DNA from: Zarea fungicola
Taxonomy: Eukaryota > Ascomycota > Sordariomycetes > Hypocreales > Cordycipitaceae
DNA length: 64,000 nucleotides
NCBI GenBank assembly: GCA_900169235.1
Contig: FWCC01000225.1
Location: 1-64,000, forward strand
Reading direction: 5' to 3'
Shown here: piece after piece, positions 35,259-46,127 of the stretch
How the letters are laid out: each line of letters begins with the position of its first letter
Numbering within the stretch: position 1 is the first letter of the stretch
The notes under the pieces: model-generated
The model's database searches: none
The model's input: the letters and a program-made list of their open reading frames with translations, nothing else
Told to the model about the DNA's origin: nothing
Made by a program: the position numbers and the translations under genes

Positions 35259-37010
35259 GACGAGCGACAAATACCTCTGTGCTGCTGTTAATCAGCCCCT
35301 CTGACTTTGATTTTCTTCTTTGTTGTGTATAATGCTCGCCCACCAACTGTGGCGTGTTCTCAAGCGCGGTCAGTGCTTAAGTGGCTCGATCCAACGGGGA
35401 AGAATCAATAGTAGTAGTCGGGAAAAGATTCTGCGGGAGGACTGTGTTTTGGAGACTGTCAAAGATGCCGATTCATTTATGTCATGTAATTGTCGATGCC
35501 AGACCTGGTGAAAGCGAAAAACTCAACAACAACGAAGACGTTGGTGGTAAGGCAACGGAGGATAGCAGACCTTTTTATTTATTGGCTGTCTCGTCCTCAG
35601 GGCATTGTGCCGGTAATTTCGGAGTAACTAATGTATACGATGCAGATCAGCATCCACTAAGTCCTGAAAGAGTACCCATTGCCATATACCACTTTGAGTG
35701 AGGTGCGCAGGGTCTTCCAAGTTTGTCAAGTTACCCACTTATAGCATAACGGCGGCTCCAGTACACCGAGATTAGCCAAGTACTCCCTATATTTAGGTGT
35801 GGCAGTTGTAAGTGTGGCTCGGATCATTGCCTCGGCCTCTATAGAATTGACAGCTTGGTAAGTGCCCTACCAAGGCAGCGCTATCATTGGCTGTAATGAC
35901 TCTAAGTGACCTGCTTGGAGGCTTCGTGCACTGGGAGGGATAGAATGGCGGAATGTAGATAATCTTTTGCGCTTTTCGGATTAGCTTTTAAATCCAGCCT
36001 ATCACTGCCTTATTTCTCAGAGTACTTTGCGAAAGACAACCCACACTGTGGTTTCGCAAACCAACCCATCGACCTGCTTGTAAGCGCTAAGTAGCGCTGG
36101 CCGGACGCTACGGAATATTCCCACAGCGAGAGCTGACAAGGTTGTTGTCCCCGATGGAGCACAGGGATAACTATTGGATTGTCGACATTGACGACCCTAT
36201 GGAAATTCAAGGCTATCTGCTGATAGTATCCGTGACTTACAGCATATTATAGCAAGCAGCTCGTAGCAAGAAGTAGTAGTAAAATCGCGGATTCTCTCCC
36301 GGCGGCCTGGCTTTACTTATACCGTGTCTTGTACTGACAATCTCTGTCGGCCAAAGACAACCAGCTCAGTTTCGTACATGACTCGTTCGTTAGCTAGTTA
36401 TATGGCACCCATCTCCCACTCAACCAATTACTGTAAACGATCAAACACCCGAGGTCCTGCCCTTAATAAAAAGTCTTGGGAATAGGGTCGCTTATTCTAT
36501 TCTTGTATTGCTTAGTACTAAACTGGGGCACACGGCTAGTTGGCGAACAGTTACAGCGCCACTCCCGGGCCGGGGGCTTGAAACACCACAACGAAGACTA
36601 TAGACAGCGCGGCTTCCAACGCCATAAATAATGCACAAAAGATAAGACCAACAGATTCCCAAGACACGTTACTATAACAAGCATGATTATTCAAGGCCAG
36701 AATGTTTATCTGTGAGTGGCTGCTGCACATGCACTCTCGCCGGATTATAATTAGCCTCAACACCAAGAGTTGGACGGATGTTAGAATTCGGAGTCTTTGC
36801 AAACGATGTATTTCCATGTCGTGCCGCCAATTGTTAGTCTTATGGAAACCAATAAACAACGATGGAGAACAGAGACAATTCAGAATTACTTTAGTTTTAT
36901 TAAAAAGAATTAAATTGACATTGTGTGTATATTTCGCTACTACTAAGACGTCGCTGCGATGACAGTAAAGTCGCATCTGCAGACGTAGCCCAGCCAAAGC
37001 TTTCATACTT
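35259..37010. other. 1.75-kb intergenic region
   Basis: Marks the boundary between the metabolite island and the next genes. Short ORFs on both strands lack domains. An open frame at 36551-37150 on the minus strand overlaps the DUF333 gene in another frame and is treated as chance. No repeat was recognised. Confidence 0.4.
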
Positions 37011-37232
37011 TCACATCGCCCGCGGTGAGATACTCTCGCCAGGCTGGCACTCGCCGCGAAAGAAATCCCATTCCTCACAGAAAGAATCATCGTCAAAGAA
37101 GCACAACCCAATTGACCCCAGCACGACAGAGTCATAGCCCTGCTCAACACAATTCACTGAGGCTGGGTTCGCCAGCGCAGCCACCTGCTGGAGACCAAAG
37201 CCCATCGCGAAAATGACTGGCAAAATGTTCAT
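37011..37232 (-). CDS. Small secreted DUF333-family protein
   Basis: Single exon, 73 aa. A signal peptide (MNILPVIFAMGFGLQQVAA) ends near AALA. The mature part reads NPASVNCVEQGYDSVVLGSI, then GLCFFDDDSFCEEWDFFRGEC. That is the DUF333 pattern NPAS-x-C...G-x-C-F-x-D...C-x-EW-x-FFRGEC, best known from small exported bacterial proteins. Four cysteines could form two disulphides in the secreted form. No function is established. Such a domain in a fungus suggests acquisition from bacteria, although the single gene gives no direct proof. The ATG is tightly placed and the downstream frame has a clean stop. Confidence 0.75.
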   Translation of the reverse strand: MNILPVIFAMGFGLQQVAALANPASVNCVEQGYDSVVLGSIGLCFFDDDSFCEEWDFFRGECQPGESISPRAM

Positions 37233-37885
37233 TTTCGGTATTTATTCTCAACGTAGCTGTGGGCCAAGACAAATTAGCGACGGACTTATGCGGGGAATCA
37301 CGGAGGGTGAGAACTTGTTACCTATCCTGGGCAGATTATTGTGAGTAATATACGACAGGGCGCAAATTGTCCAGGAGAGTGGAAAAAATTCGTGAACCGT
37401 TTCAAGTGCATCTCCCAACGAAGTAGACCATCTTTACAATTTATACTTGTGGTAGGGGGACTCTTCACGGACACCGCATAAGGTTTAGCCAAGTATCCGT
37501 CAAGGGCGATGCGGAAGCCTAAACGATAGCTTTGCAAGCTGGCGAATTCTCTCCATTTTTACTGCATCCGGGGTCACCTATGGCACGGATGACCAAAGGA
37601 CAGAAGGAACCCGTCGTAGTATATCAACGGCATTAGTCCAAAAGCCCTGGTGCTGGTCATTTCACGACGTGCATAAGAGCACACTGGAGCTTCACGCTAC
37701 CGTTACAGTCTAAAAAGTGACACAAACTCCTCAGCCCTATGAGGCTGTTGCACAGGATTGAACAAACCTGGTTGGTGCACGGGTAGTGGCCTCAAAACCT
37801 TAACCGTAGTGTCGTATCAATGCGCTGGATCGACAAGGAACACGGACTCGTCTCTTTTTGACGCTCCTACCCTTTGACCCGTCCT
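37233..37885. other. Intergenic region
   Basis: About 650 bases between two minus-strand genes, holding the DUF333 promoter and the 3' region of the HeLo-bHLH gene. No further feature is seen. Confidence 0.4.
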
Positions 37886-39424
37886 TCACTCCCCCTGCCT
37901 TGCCTGGGATGCCAACTTGAAAATTTCAGTCCCATGAATCGTCCCCCTCCCATGTGCATTTTCCTGCCGCGACTCCGCCAAAACCCGGAGGCACTCCGCG
38001 ATGTGCTGGCGTAGCTTCTGGTCTTCCGCCGTCCTCTCAAACGGCGCCCAGCCCCCCAGCTGCTTGATCGTCTCCCGCATCCGGTCCTCCTCGGCAAACT
38101 TGCGGACCAGGATCTCGCTCAGCTCCTCGACCCAGCGCACGGTCGACTTGAGAATCTGGCCCTTGCTCGGGGACTTTGCCCAGTCGACGTCTAGGAACGG
38201 CGCCAGCGCAAAGAGCGCCTCGCTGGTGCTCGACTGCGGGTTCAGGGGAATCTTTGTGCCAGTGTCGTCGGTCTGGCCGGGGAGGCGAAAATACTTTTGG
38301 CACTTTTCCTCCAGGACGACCTCGTCAACGCGCTTCTTGGGCATGAGGCGCCAGAGGCGCAGGATGTCGTCGTTGATGGCATCTCTCCTGCGGCGCTCGA
38401 CGATGTTGTGAGCCTCGCGCCGGCGCTTCTTCTTCTGCGCGTATTCCTCCGGCGTCAGAATCGCCTCGGCCGGATGAGGACGGCTAGGGTCCAGGGCGGC
38501 GTCCAGAGCAGCAGCCCGGGGATCGAAATGGGAGGCGCCACCGTGCTGGTGGAGGTCAGGGCTGCTGCTGCTGCCGACGTCTTGCAGCCAGTTCAGCACC
38601 GTCTGCTTGTGCAGGGATGCTTGCTCCGATCGTTCGACCTTGAGGCTGATGGCATCCAGCCAGCCATCGTCCTTTTTCTGTGCGGCATCCGGTGACGCCG
38701 CCGCCGCCGCCGCGCTGTCTTGGGCATCCCCGGCCATGGCCTCCTTGACCAGCTTCAAGGCCTGCATATCCTCCGGCAGATTGTCGACATCCTCTTGGAC
38801 CAAGAGGCGCTGAAACCGCGCGGCGATGGGGACCAGCGTGTACAGATCCCCGATGAGGTCGTCCAGGTCATCCAGCAGCAGGCGGAAAGACTCGGCGCCG
38901 TGCAGCACCCACTTGGCCTTGCTCACCAGCGACGGACGTCGCCGCCCCCCATTCTTGAGGTTCGTGTACGCCTTGTTGAACGCGCGCAGGCGATAGCGGC
39001 TGAGAAAACCTGCGCTATCCTCGCATTCTCCCACGGTGGTGCTGCCATCACAGTACCCTCCCTCGGCGGCGGTGGCGGGGCCGTCGCATTCTCCTTCGAG
39101 GAGGAGCTTCAGGCCGTAGCGCCCGCTCAGTCGATCTGCGTCCGTCAGGAGCATTCGGATGCATTCCAGCGTGCGCGCAATGACGGGCTGCACTTCGATG
39201 TTGTGCAGTTTCGGGTCCTGATCATCCTCCTCGTCGCTGAGAATGGCGACGCCGTCCCCCCACTGCAGCAAGCGTGCGCGACGGGTGTCGTAGCGGGCCG
39301 CGAGTACCTCGAGATCGCGATTCATTGATTTGGCGACGCTGACTTGGCCACTGGCCTCGATCACGAGGCCGTAGAGGCCGGCAAGGCCGGCTACACCGAG
39401 CACGAGGCCGGCGATCTCTGCCAT
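37886..39424 (-). CDS. HeLo domain-bHLH fusion protein
   Basis: Single exon, 512 aa. Residues 1-210 look like a HeLo (prion-inhibition and propagation) domain: a hydrophobic N-terminal helix (MAEIAGLVLGVAGLAGLYGL), then ARYDTRRARLLQWGDGVAI, the RYGL element at 102-105, and FRLLLDDLDDLIGDLYTLVP. HeLo domains form helical bundles that can insert in membranes and drive incompatibility cell death. Residues 331-445 are a basic helix-loop-helix domain: basic region EAHNIVERRRRDAIND carries the E-box contact triad H339, E343, R347, then helix 1, a long loop (about 364-417), and helix 2 KGQILKSTVRWVEELSEIL. A Gln/Ala/Asp-rich linker (230-330) joins them. No NLR, kinase or amyloid motif was recognised. 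One exon, no frame break. Confidence 0.82.
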   Translation of the reverse strand: MAEIAGLVLGVAGLAGLYGLVIEASGQVSVAKSMNRDLEVLAARYDTRRARLLQWGDGVAILSDEEDDQDPKLHNIEVQPVIARTLECIRMLLTDADRLSGRYGLKLLLEGECDGPATAAEGGYCDGSTTVGECEDSAGFLSRYRLRAFNKAYTNLKNGGRRRPSLVSKAKWVLHGAESFRLLLDDLDDLIGDLYTLVPIAARFQRLLVQEDVDNLPEDMQALKLVKEAMAGDAQDSAAAAAASPDAAQKKDDGWLDAISLKVERSEQASLHKQTVLNWLQDVGSSSSPDLHQHGGASHFDPRAAALDAALDPSRPHPAEAILTPEEYAQKKKRRREAHNIVERRRRDAINDDILRLWRLMPKKRVDEVVLEEKCQKYFRLPGQTDDTGTKIPLNPQSSTSEALFALAPFLDVDWAKSPSKGQILKSTVRWVEELSEILVRKFAEEDRMRETIKQLGGWAPFERTAEDQKLRQHIAECLRVLAESRQENAHGRGTIHGTEIFKLASQARQGE

Positions 39425-40519
39425 GTTGTTTACCCCGCGACTTCCGTCTCGGTCTCGTAGACGGCTTTGAAGGCAAAATGATGATCACAATAATACGAGA
39501 TCAGTGTTTGTACAGTGATTACAGAATTGCGTTCATTTTATCACGACCTGGGCTGAGAGCGCAGACAGATTCCTCTCGGAATTCAGCCTCACTTGATCAC
39601 ATTGCCTGTAATTTGTGGCTGTGAGAAGAGAGCTATTCCGCCGCTCGGACTCGAGCCAACTAGAAAAAGTGGCTTTTATGTTGACCAAGTTTTTATTTTA
39701 ACAAGTTTGCGGCTTGCCTGGCGAAGCTGGATCCGCTGACCCTCGATCATCTGAATTTACCAGAACGCCAGCAATTTGGGCGGAAGCCTTGGTCCAGGTT
39801 ACTGCGGATGGGCATGTACATTGCGCTTTAAGTGCTGCTGCCATTAAAACTCATTACCTCGATGTTGCGAACAGGCCGAGCTGGATAGTAGTATCACGGT
39901 GGTATCACGGTTGTTGTGGATTATCCGGCTTTCAGTAATATTTTGTAGATAATAGGATAAGCGGTCCTGTTTGTCTCGAGTTGTAATGAGCGAGAAACTC
40001 AGGTTTCTTATTTCCGACGCCTAAAATGGCTTCGGCATTGGCTTGCTGGTTTGTTTACTTTGAATCACCAGCCACACTTCTGCGCCACACTTCTGCACCG
40101 CCATTCAAAAACATAAAAACATTCTAGGCAACACGACGCAGGTTCTTGTGCAAAAATAGAGTATGCATTTTAATTTAACTAATACCCGTTACCAAGTGCT
40201 TCTTTCTTAAACATTTCCAGTCTCTAGAGCTGCAAAGGCAAGTCGTTGACATTGGTTGTTGCCGATTATGTAAGGGCGTACTCCGTATAGCGGCTCGGAA
40301 CGCGATGCTTAGGTCCGCGCCAAGCTCGGGTTCAAGATTCACCTTCAACTTCTGGACCGACAAGGGAGGGAGCTTATCCACGCCATGTGAGCTCGAAAAA
40401 CGCGCCCATCAGACTCGTCATCATCTGCATCTCCCGCCACCATCTACCTCGTCTCAAAATACGCGCCACTCTCCTCATTTCAGCAGCGCGCACACCGGCA
40501 AACAAACAAACCGCCCAGT
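39425..40519. other. Divergent intergenic region
   Basis: 1.1 kb between the HeLo-bHLH and MFS start codons; both promoters lie here. Around 40075-40100 the phrase CCACACTTCTGC is repeated twice in tandem. No gene is supported. Confidence 0.4.
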
Positions 40520-42348
40520 ATGGCGTTTGCTGTGTCGCGATACCTGCCCTTCTCGCCCGCCACCACCGCGCTGCAGGCGGCAACGTACCTCTTGGGCATC
40601 TCGCTGTTTAGCATCTCATTCCTCGTCTTCCTCAACAGCTCCATCTCATTCGTCATTACCGATCTGATTGGCAAGAAGCATGGCGTCGGCAATATCGTTG
40701 GCACGCTAGGCTTTGCGGACGAGCTTGTCGCCCTTGTCGCCTGTCCAGTATGGGGCCTGGTATCAGATCGCCTCGGCGTCCGCTGGGTGGCCACCATCGG
40801 CTACACCATCATTGCCGCTGCCCTTGCCCTCTTTGTGCAGGCCAAGAATGTCTATCCCCAGCTTTTGCTGGCCAGAATACTATTTGCCGTCGGCGCATCT
40901 GCTTCGTAAGTCCAAGTCGTAGCTGTGTGTGTGGTGCACTCCACAGTCGCCAGGATACTGAAACGAGAGATTGCTGACATGTTCTTCCAACTATTGGCAG
41001 TGCAACTATGGTGACTGCCATTCTGCCGTCTCTGACAAATGACGCAGACACAGCCAAAGATGCATCAGCGCTGGTGCCAAAACTTAACCGGAACTCGCGC
41101 CACAGCGCCGTTTTTTCTGTCGCGTCGGAAATCACCATTACGCCTGAGCGCTATTCTCGCAGCCTGTCTCGCGAGCGGGATGACCCAGATTCTGAAGCGC
41201 CCACCGAGGCACGAAAACCATCAGTCCTGGCTGGCTTCGTCGGACTCTTCACAGGCTGTGGCGCCCTGCTCGCACTTGTCCTGTTTCTACCTCTCCCTGT
41301 TCGCTTTGGCGGCATTGATGGCGTCACACCCGGCGATGCTGTCACTTATAGTTTCTACACCGTCTCTGCTGTGTCTCTAGTAGTTGCCGTCTTTGTCTTT
41401 TTCGGCCTGCGCAACCTTCAGGGTGAGGACGGCAAGGGCTGGCGCGTGCTCCTGGGACGCAGGAGTTGGTACCAGACGCAGCTGGCGAATGAATCAGAGG
41501 AACACAAGGTTGTGCCATACATGAGCCTTGTCAAGGACTCTGTGCTTTTGGCCTTTATCGATTCGAGGATTGGCCTCGGCTACATGGGTGGCTTCGTCGC
41601 CCGCGCTTCCACGGTTGCCATTTCGCTATTCATCCCGCTCTACATCAACACCTACTTTATCAAAAATGGCTACTGCACCGGCTCGCCGCACGACTCGTCC
41701 CCGGAGCTCAAGAAGGAATGCCGCTCAGCCTACATCCTGTCGTCCATACTCACCGGCGTCGCGCAGCTGGTTGGCCTGATCTGCGCGCCTGTCTTTGGCT
41801 ATGTCGCCAGCCGCAAGGGCCGCGTCAACTACCCGATTGTGATTGCGACTGTTTTTGGTGTCGTTGGCTATCTAGTGCTTCCGCAGCTGCAAAGCCCCGA
41901 GATCAAGAACGTGGATGGACGCGGCGGCACGCCTGCGATTTTCTTGGTCGTGAGCCTGATTGGCATCAGCCAGATTGGCAGCATCGTCTGCAGTCTGGGC
42001 ATCCTCGGACAGGGCATCGTCGCTGTTGACCTGCAGCGCACGTCTCTGCGCGACGAAGGTGTCCCGTCGCTGGCTCCCGACGAGGATGAATCTGCGGACG
42101 GCGACGAGCCGCTGATTCGCATCTCCGCAGATGAAGACAACGGGTCGCGCGTGCGCCTAAAGGGCTCCATCGCGGGTGTGTACTCCATGTGCGGAGGCGC
42201 GGCGATTCTGCTCCTGACCAAGCTTGGTGGCTTCTTGTTCGATGAGGTCAACACTGGCGCGCCGTTCTACATGATGGCTGGCTTCAACGCGGTTTTGCTT
42301 GTCCTTAGTCTGTGGGTGGACGCTGCCCAGGCGTTTGCGCGTGTTTGA
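40520..42348 (+). CDS. MFS transporter
   Basis: Join 40520-40905 and 41001-42348 (95-nt intron); 577 aa. About twelve hydrophobic segments occur. The loop after TM2 carries the MFS A-motif-like GLVSDRLGVRW. A long hydrophilic loop of about 65 residues (SLTNDADTAKD to EARKPS) lies between the N- and C-terminal parts of the first bundle, and a second acidic insertion (PDEDESADGDEPLIRISADED) precedes the last segments. The protein belongs to the major facilitator superfamily, but the substrate cannot be assigned. It is compact, GC-rich and distant from the metabolite island, so it is probably a conserved housekeeping transporter. Confidence 0.85.
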
Positions 42349-42940
42349 TTGCCCATAGGGGTTGAAATAGATAGAAGCGATTGGGAATGAGCCGGTATGT
42401 GGCACGAGAGCGCACTAGATTGTTTATTATCAGCCCAACCAGATTTGAGGGCTGCCTTTTACTGTTTGCCATGGATTATGAGGAAGCGACTTTTTTTCTT
42501 TTCTTTTTGACCTTTTTTTCTCTTTTATTGCTGCATAGTATCACGAGGTTGGATAATGAAGAAACTCTATGAACGATTCCGAGTGCTTCCATTTTTGCGA
42601 ATACGGACCATTAACACCCTACCGAGGTTTACTCTGCTCACTTTGGCGTGCGCAGCTCATTGACTGAGAGATTTGGCCGCCGGTCGAATGGCCTAAAAAA
42701 AGGAAAACAAAGGATAGAATCGGAATGAAATTGAGCCAGGCAAAAGATGCCAATCCTTCCGACTTCATCGTTTTTCAACAGTAAGTGGTAGGAACAAGTA
42801 TCTCAAGTTTAATCGGTACTTGCAGCGTGATCGATCCCTATTCATTATGTTGTTCACCGCCCCCTCCGTTCATCTCATGTTGCCCGTTTGCATGATGGCA
42901 AAAACGTCAACCCCGCTCTCACATTCGAGCTCAAAGTCTC
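42349..42940. other. Intergenic region
   Basis: About 590 bases, including a T-rich run near 42488-42530. Nothing else is seen. Confidence 0.4.
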
Positions 42941-45526
42941 ATGGTGACAAACACAACAGCAAGCAGCGCCGCAATGCTCCCCTCATCGTTAAAGGGAATC
43001 TATCGGGAGTACAAGGCTGATACTGACATCGTCGCAGAGTGGCTAGCGGTAACAGCCAAAGCACGGGGCTATCGCGATGCCGATTCTTCGTCCCCGTCGA
43101 AGCCTGCAGCAGCTGGAGGCAGACTCAAGGGAAAGGCTCGGAAGCAAGCCAAGGAAGCCTTGTCAGAGCAGGCGTCCACGCCTGGCACGAAGCCCAAAAA
43201 CACCCACATCATCAAAACGAAGGACTATGAACCCATGGCCGTGTACATTGCCGGCTGCAGCGGCATCACCATCCCACGATACTTTGCAATGGCGCTCGAT
43301 CGGGTCATTTCGGTTCGCAAGAACTTTGCGGAGCGTCTAGCTTCAAACGGTATTAATATCGGCGTCGACTCGGACGACAGCCACTCATACTTTGTTGAGG
43401 TACTTGAGAAGGTCCGGCAAGCTCTTCAACCACTGCTGGCCACTGTTCAAGTCAGCAGCGTCCGGAAAGCCCCATCAACGGCCAATAAAAAATCTGGGAA
43501 GCTTTTCAATAACATATTCAGCACTCTAGAAGTCTACCAGACCTCGAAAAAGTTCGACAACGCGCCGGACGCTGCTCCACCGCCTTCATCGATGGCCATC
43601 AAATACGTCGCAGAGCACGGCAACTCCAAGATGGACCTCTATTTCGTCCTCGCTGCTCTTCTCGATGATTATGCAAAGCTCAGAAACGAGATTGGTAAGT
43701 TGTGGACCGATCATGCAGCTGGTCGTTTAGACCTTACGGCCGTGTCTGTTGCCACCAACGCTTCCTTTGAGCTTGCACGCAGCATGGAGGATGATGTGGC
43801 GCCGCTCCTACAAAAGGTGGGAGGTACGCATCTCTATGTCGAAAGAGTTTTCCTCGCTGTGTGCAGAGCTGCAGGTATCGACCCCGTGGCAAATATGGAG
43901 CCCGGAGATATATATAACCCGGAGGCCTACGATTTTGCAAATGCATGCTTTTTCAACACGCTATGTCTGGTATCTAGCTTCACCAGCAATCTGAGTACGG
44001 ATTACAAGCTTGCCCGAATTTACAACGGCGAGCATGGCTGGTACGATGAGGCCCTTCGCGGATCAGCACAGACAAACCATCAGAAATGGAAGCAAGATTG
44101 CACGGCAGTGTCTGAGCTCATGCCAGATCTTCAATTTCTAGCTATGCGGCTGGATTATCTGTCCGTGGTAGATGAACTAACCCGCGGGCTGATGTACATG
44201 ATAATGGATCGTCGCGAAAATACTCCTCTCTGGCTTGCTTTTGCCGTCCAAGTCTACCTTGACGTCCTGCACACTTTCGGGTCGACATGCGACGGACTCG
44301 GTACAATGCAAGCCGAAAGCCGCAGAATAAAAATACAGCTGTTGGACGTGCCGGCATCGGAGTGTGGTCAAGTTCTTCGTGCTGCTGCCCTCTGGGACAT
44401 CGATCCGATTTGGGCCATGCGCAAGCTCGCCATCGAGGCTCATGGGCTCCCATATGTCCTAACTCCGCCATTCAGGTTTCTACAACGCAATCCCATTTAT
44501 TGCGGGCTTTTGATTCAAAACATGCAAGCCGTGGTGCAGATCGCCGGCCTGCAATATGCCGCCACAACGGGCGCCCTTGTCAGGGTTGTCCAGCTCTACC
44601 ATGCGCTTCACCATGAAGGTCTGCTCGGGGAGGAGTGTAGATGGGAAGATCTTGTGACCCTTTGGAAACTGCAGGGTAACGCGTCCTTCTTCGTCGGCGA
44701 CTTGCCCACGACCAAGGAGGCGTACTTTAAGAACTACTGCGTGAGCAATGGCACGTCAGTGGCTCACTGGGCAGCGGCACAGCGTCGACGCAAGGGTTCC
44801 AACAGGGTCAAAATGCAGAGCGGGAACAGGCGCAATTTTATGCCCATGGGGTACGTATCGCTGCTAGCCAATCATCGACTTGTACATCATGGAGCACGAG
44901 TACCATGGTCGTGTGCAGTTATTGAAGAGATGCTGAATACAGGTTTCGCCTATCGCTACAGAGATAGCCGGTCGCGTCTACAGCCACTTTCCAAACCGGC
45001 CATAGAGCAGGCCAAGCAACGCTTTGCTCAGCTCCCACCGTCGGGGTTGATCCGCGAGTTGGCCGAAGCCATTCAGCACGAGAAGCCAGGATTCTATTTC
45101 AATCTATTCACGATGCAGAACAAGGCGTGGCTCTTCCTTGAAGCGTTGCAGAGGGCTGTTGAAACGATTCTCGGCGGTGGAGCAATCCGCACTGCCGCCG
45201 CCAACGAGCCACTTGTGACTTGTACGCCAGGCCTCTGCATCGCAGTCGCAGCTGGCAAAGCACTCGACCATTCCCTACTGTTGAAGGCAAGCGATACACT
45301 TCTGCGAGCGGCGGCAGAGGTTTTGCAAACATTTGTGCAGGGTGGTCATGGAAGTGTAGTTAAGGACATTGCGGAGAAAGATATTGACTCACGAGATGTC
45401 GAAAATCTGCATCAGGGACTGGACCTTTGGGGATTCGACGATGTGGAACCCTCGAGTGAGCCCTTGGGTCCGCAGCGCCCGGGTGAGGCATCAGAGGAGT
45501 TTGAGAAGCTGCTACAGATGTTTTGA
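42941..45526 (+). CDS. DUF6604 domain protein
   Basis: Single exon, 861 aa. The N-terminus reads MLPSSLKGIYREYKADTDIV, then AEWLAVTAKARGY, the characteristic opening of fungal DUF6604 proteins, and a basic Lys-rich patch (RLKGKARKQAKEAL) follows. The translation start may be the second Met (42974), which begins directly at the family block. The rest is mostly helical with no catalytic motif I can name, no signal peptide and no membrane segment. DUF6604 proteins are large cytosolic fungal proteins of unknown function. It is intact, GC-balanced and unlike the island genes. Confidence 0.8.
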   Translation: MVTNTTASSAAMLPSSLKGIYREYKADTDIVAEWLAVTAKARGYRDADSSSPSKPAAAGGRLKGKARKQAKEALSEQASTPGTKPKNTHIIKTKDYEPMAVYIAGCSGITIPRYFAMALDRVISVRKNFAERLASNGINIGVDSDDSHSYFVEVLEKVRQALQPLLATVQVSSVRKAPSTANKKSGKLFNNIFSTLEVYQTSKKFDNAPDAAPPPSSMAIKYVAEHGNSKMDLYFVLAALLDDYAKLRNEIGKLWTDHAAGRLDLTAVSVATNASFELARSMEDDVAPLLQKVGGTHLYVERVFLAVCRAAGIDPVANMEPGDIYNPEAYDFANACFFNTLCLVSSFTSNLSTDYKLARIYNGEHGWYDEALRGSAQTNHQKWKQDCTAVSELMPDLQFLAMRLDYLSVVDELTRGLMYMIMDRRENTPLWLAFAVQVYLDVLHTFGSTCDGLGTMQAESRRIKIQLLDVPASECGQVLRAAALWDIDPIWAMRKLAIEAHGLPYVLTPPFRFLQRNPIYCGLLIQNMQAVVQIAGLQYAATTGALVRVVQLYHALHHEGLLGEECRWEDLVTLWKLQGNASFFVGDLPTTKEAYFKNYCVSNGTSVAHWAAAQRRRKGSNRVKMQSGNRRNFMPMGYVSLLANHRLVHHGARVPWSCAVIEEMLNTGFAYRYRDSRSRLQPLSKPAIEQAKQRFAQLPPSGLIRELAEAIQHEKPGFYFNLFTMQNKAWLFLEALQRAVETILGGGAIRTAAANEPLVTCTPGLCIAVAAGKALDHSLLLKASDTLLRAAAEVLQTFVQGGHGSVVKDIAEKDIDSRDVENLHQGLDLWGFDDVEPSSEPLGPQRPGEASEEFEKLLQMF

Positions 45527-46127
45527 GGAAGGTAAAACCAGGGTGTTGCTCTCGGTAAGGTGGCGCGGGACTTGATAAGTATGCGACGGCAGAAGGTTTC
45601 CATCATAGCAGCTGTCGGCTGTCGTGCGAGATAGATGGTTTGATTTGGGTAGTAGCGCTGTGCTCAAGGCCAGCCATTGAAGCAGCCGTTTATATCGGGT
45701 GATGAGGAGGCACAAGAGTAGTTACAGTACTCAGTGGGCGGCGTGTTTTGCAGGCTTGGTTAGTGCAGTTAGCTGGAGTACCACCAAAGTACTAACAGCG
45801 ATACCGGTCGCTGGAGGGGGGGAGAGTGTTTACCTTGATTCACTCCGATTGCTTTGAGTGTCTCAATCATCTCGATACTAAATAAAAGTGAATTATGAAA
45901 TAAATGCACCCATCGTACAATCGCGCAGTGAGTTGCTCAGCCCTAACAAGGAAATATAAGCCGTAGTTCTCTGCAGTCTCGCCGCTAGCGAGGCCTCCAC
46001 TTGGCTTTACTTTTGCACTGCCTTGGCCAACGCCCTGGTGACGGCATCACTTTCATGCCCAACGTCTCACTGAAAAATTTCAGACTTTTCACAAGCAGCT
46101 CAGTTTGTTTCATAAATAATTGCAGTT
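45527..46127. other. Intergenic region
   Basis: About 600 bases upstream of the phospholipase gene. No gene, repeat or clear promoter element was recognised. Confidence 0.4.

Noticed and set aside
36551..37150. 199-codon minus-strand ORF overlapping the DUF333 gene
   Set aside because: It reads the same strand in another frame, has no domain and random composition; the DUF333 frame is clearly the real one.
39640..39662. tRNA-like B-box sequence (GGACTCGAGCC)
   Set aside because: No matching A box, acceptor stem or cloverleaf could be formed from the flanking bases.
42157..42405. Minus-strand ORF opposite the MFS gene's end
   Set aside because: Short, antisense to coding sequence, no motif.
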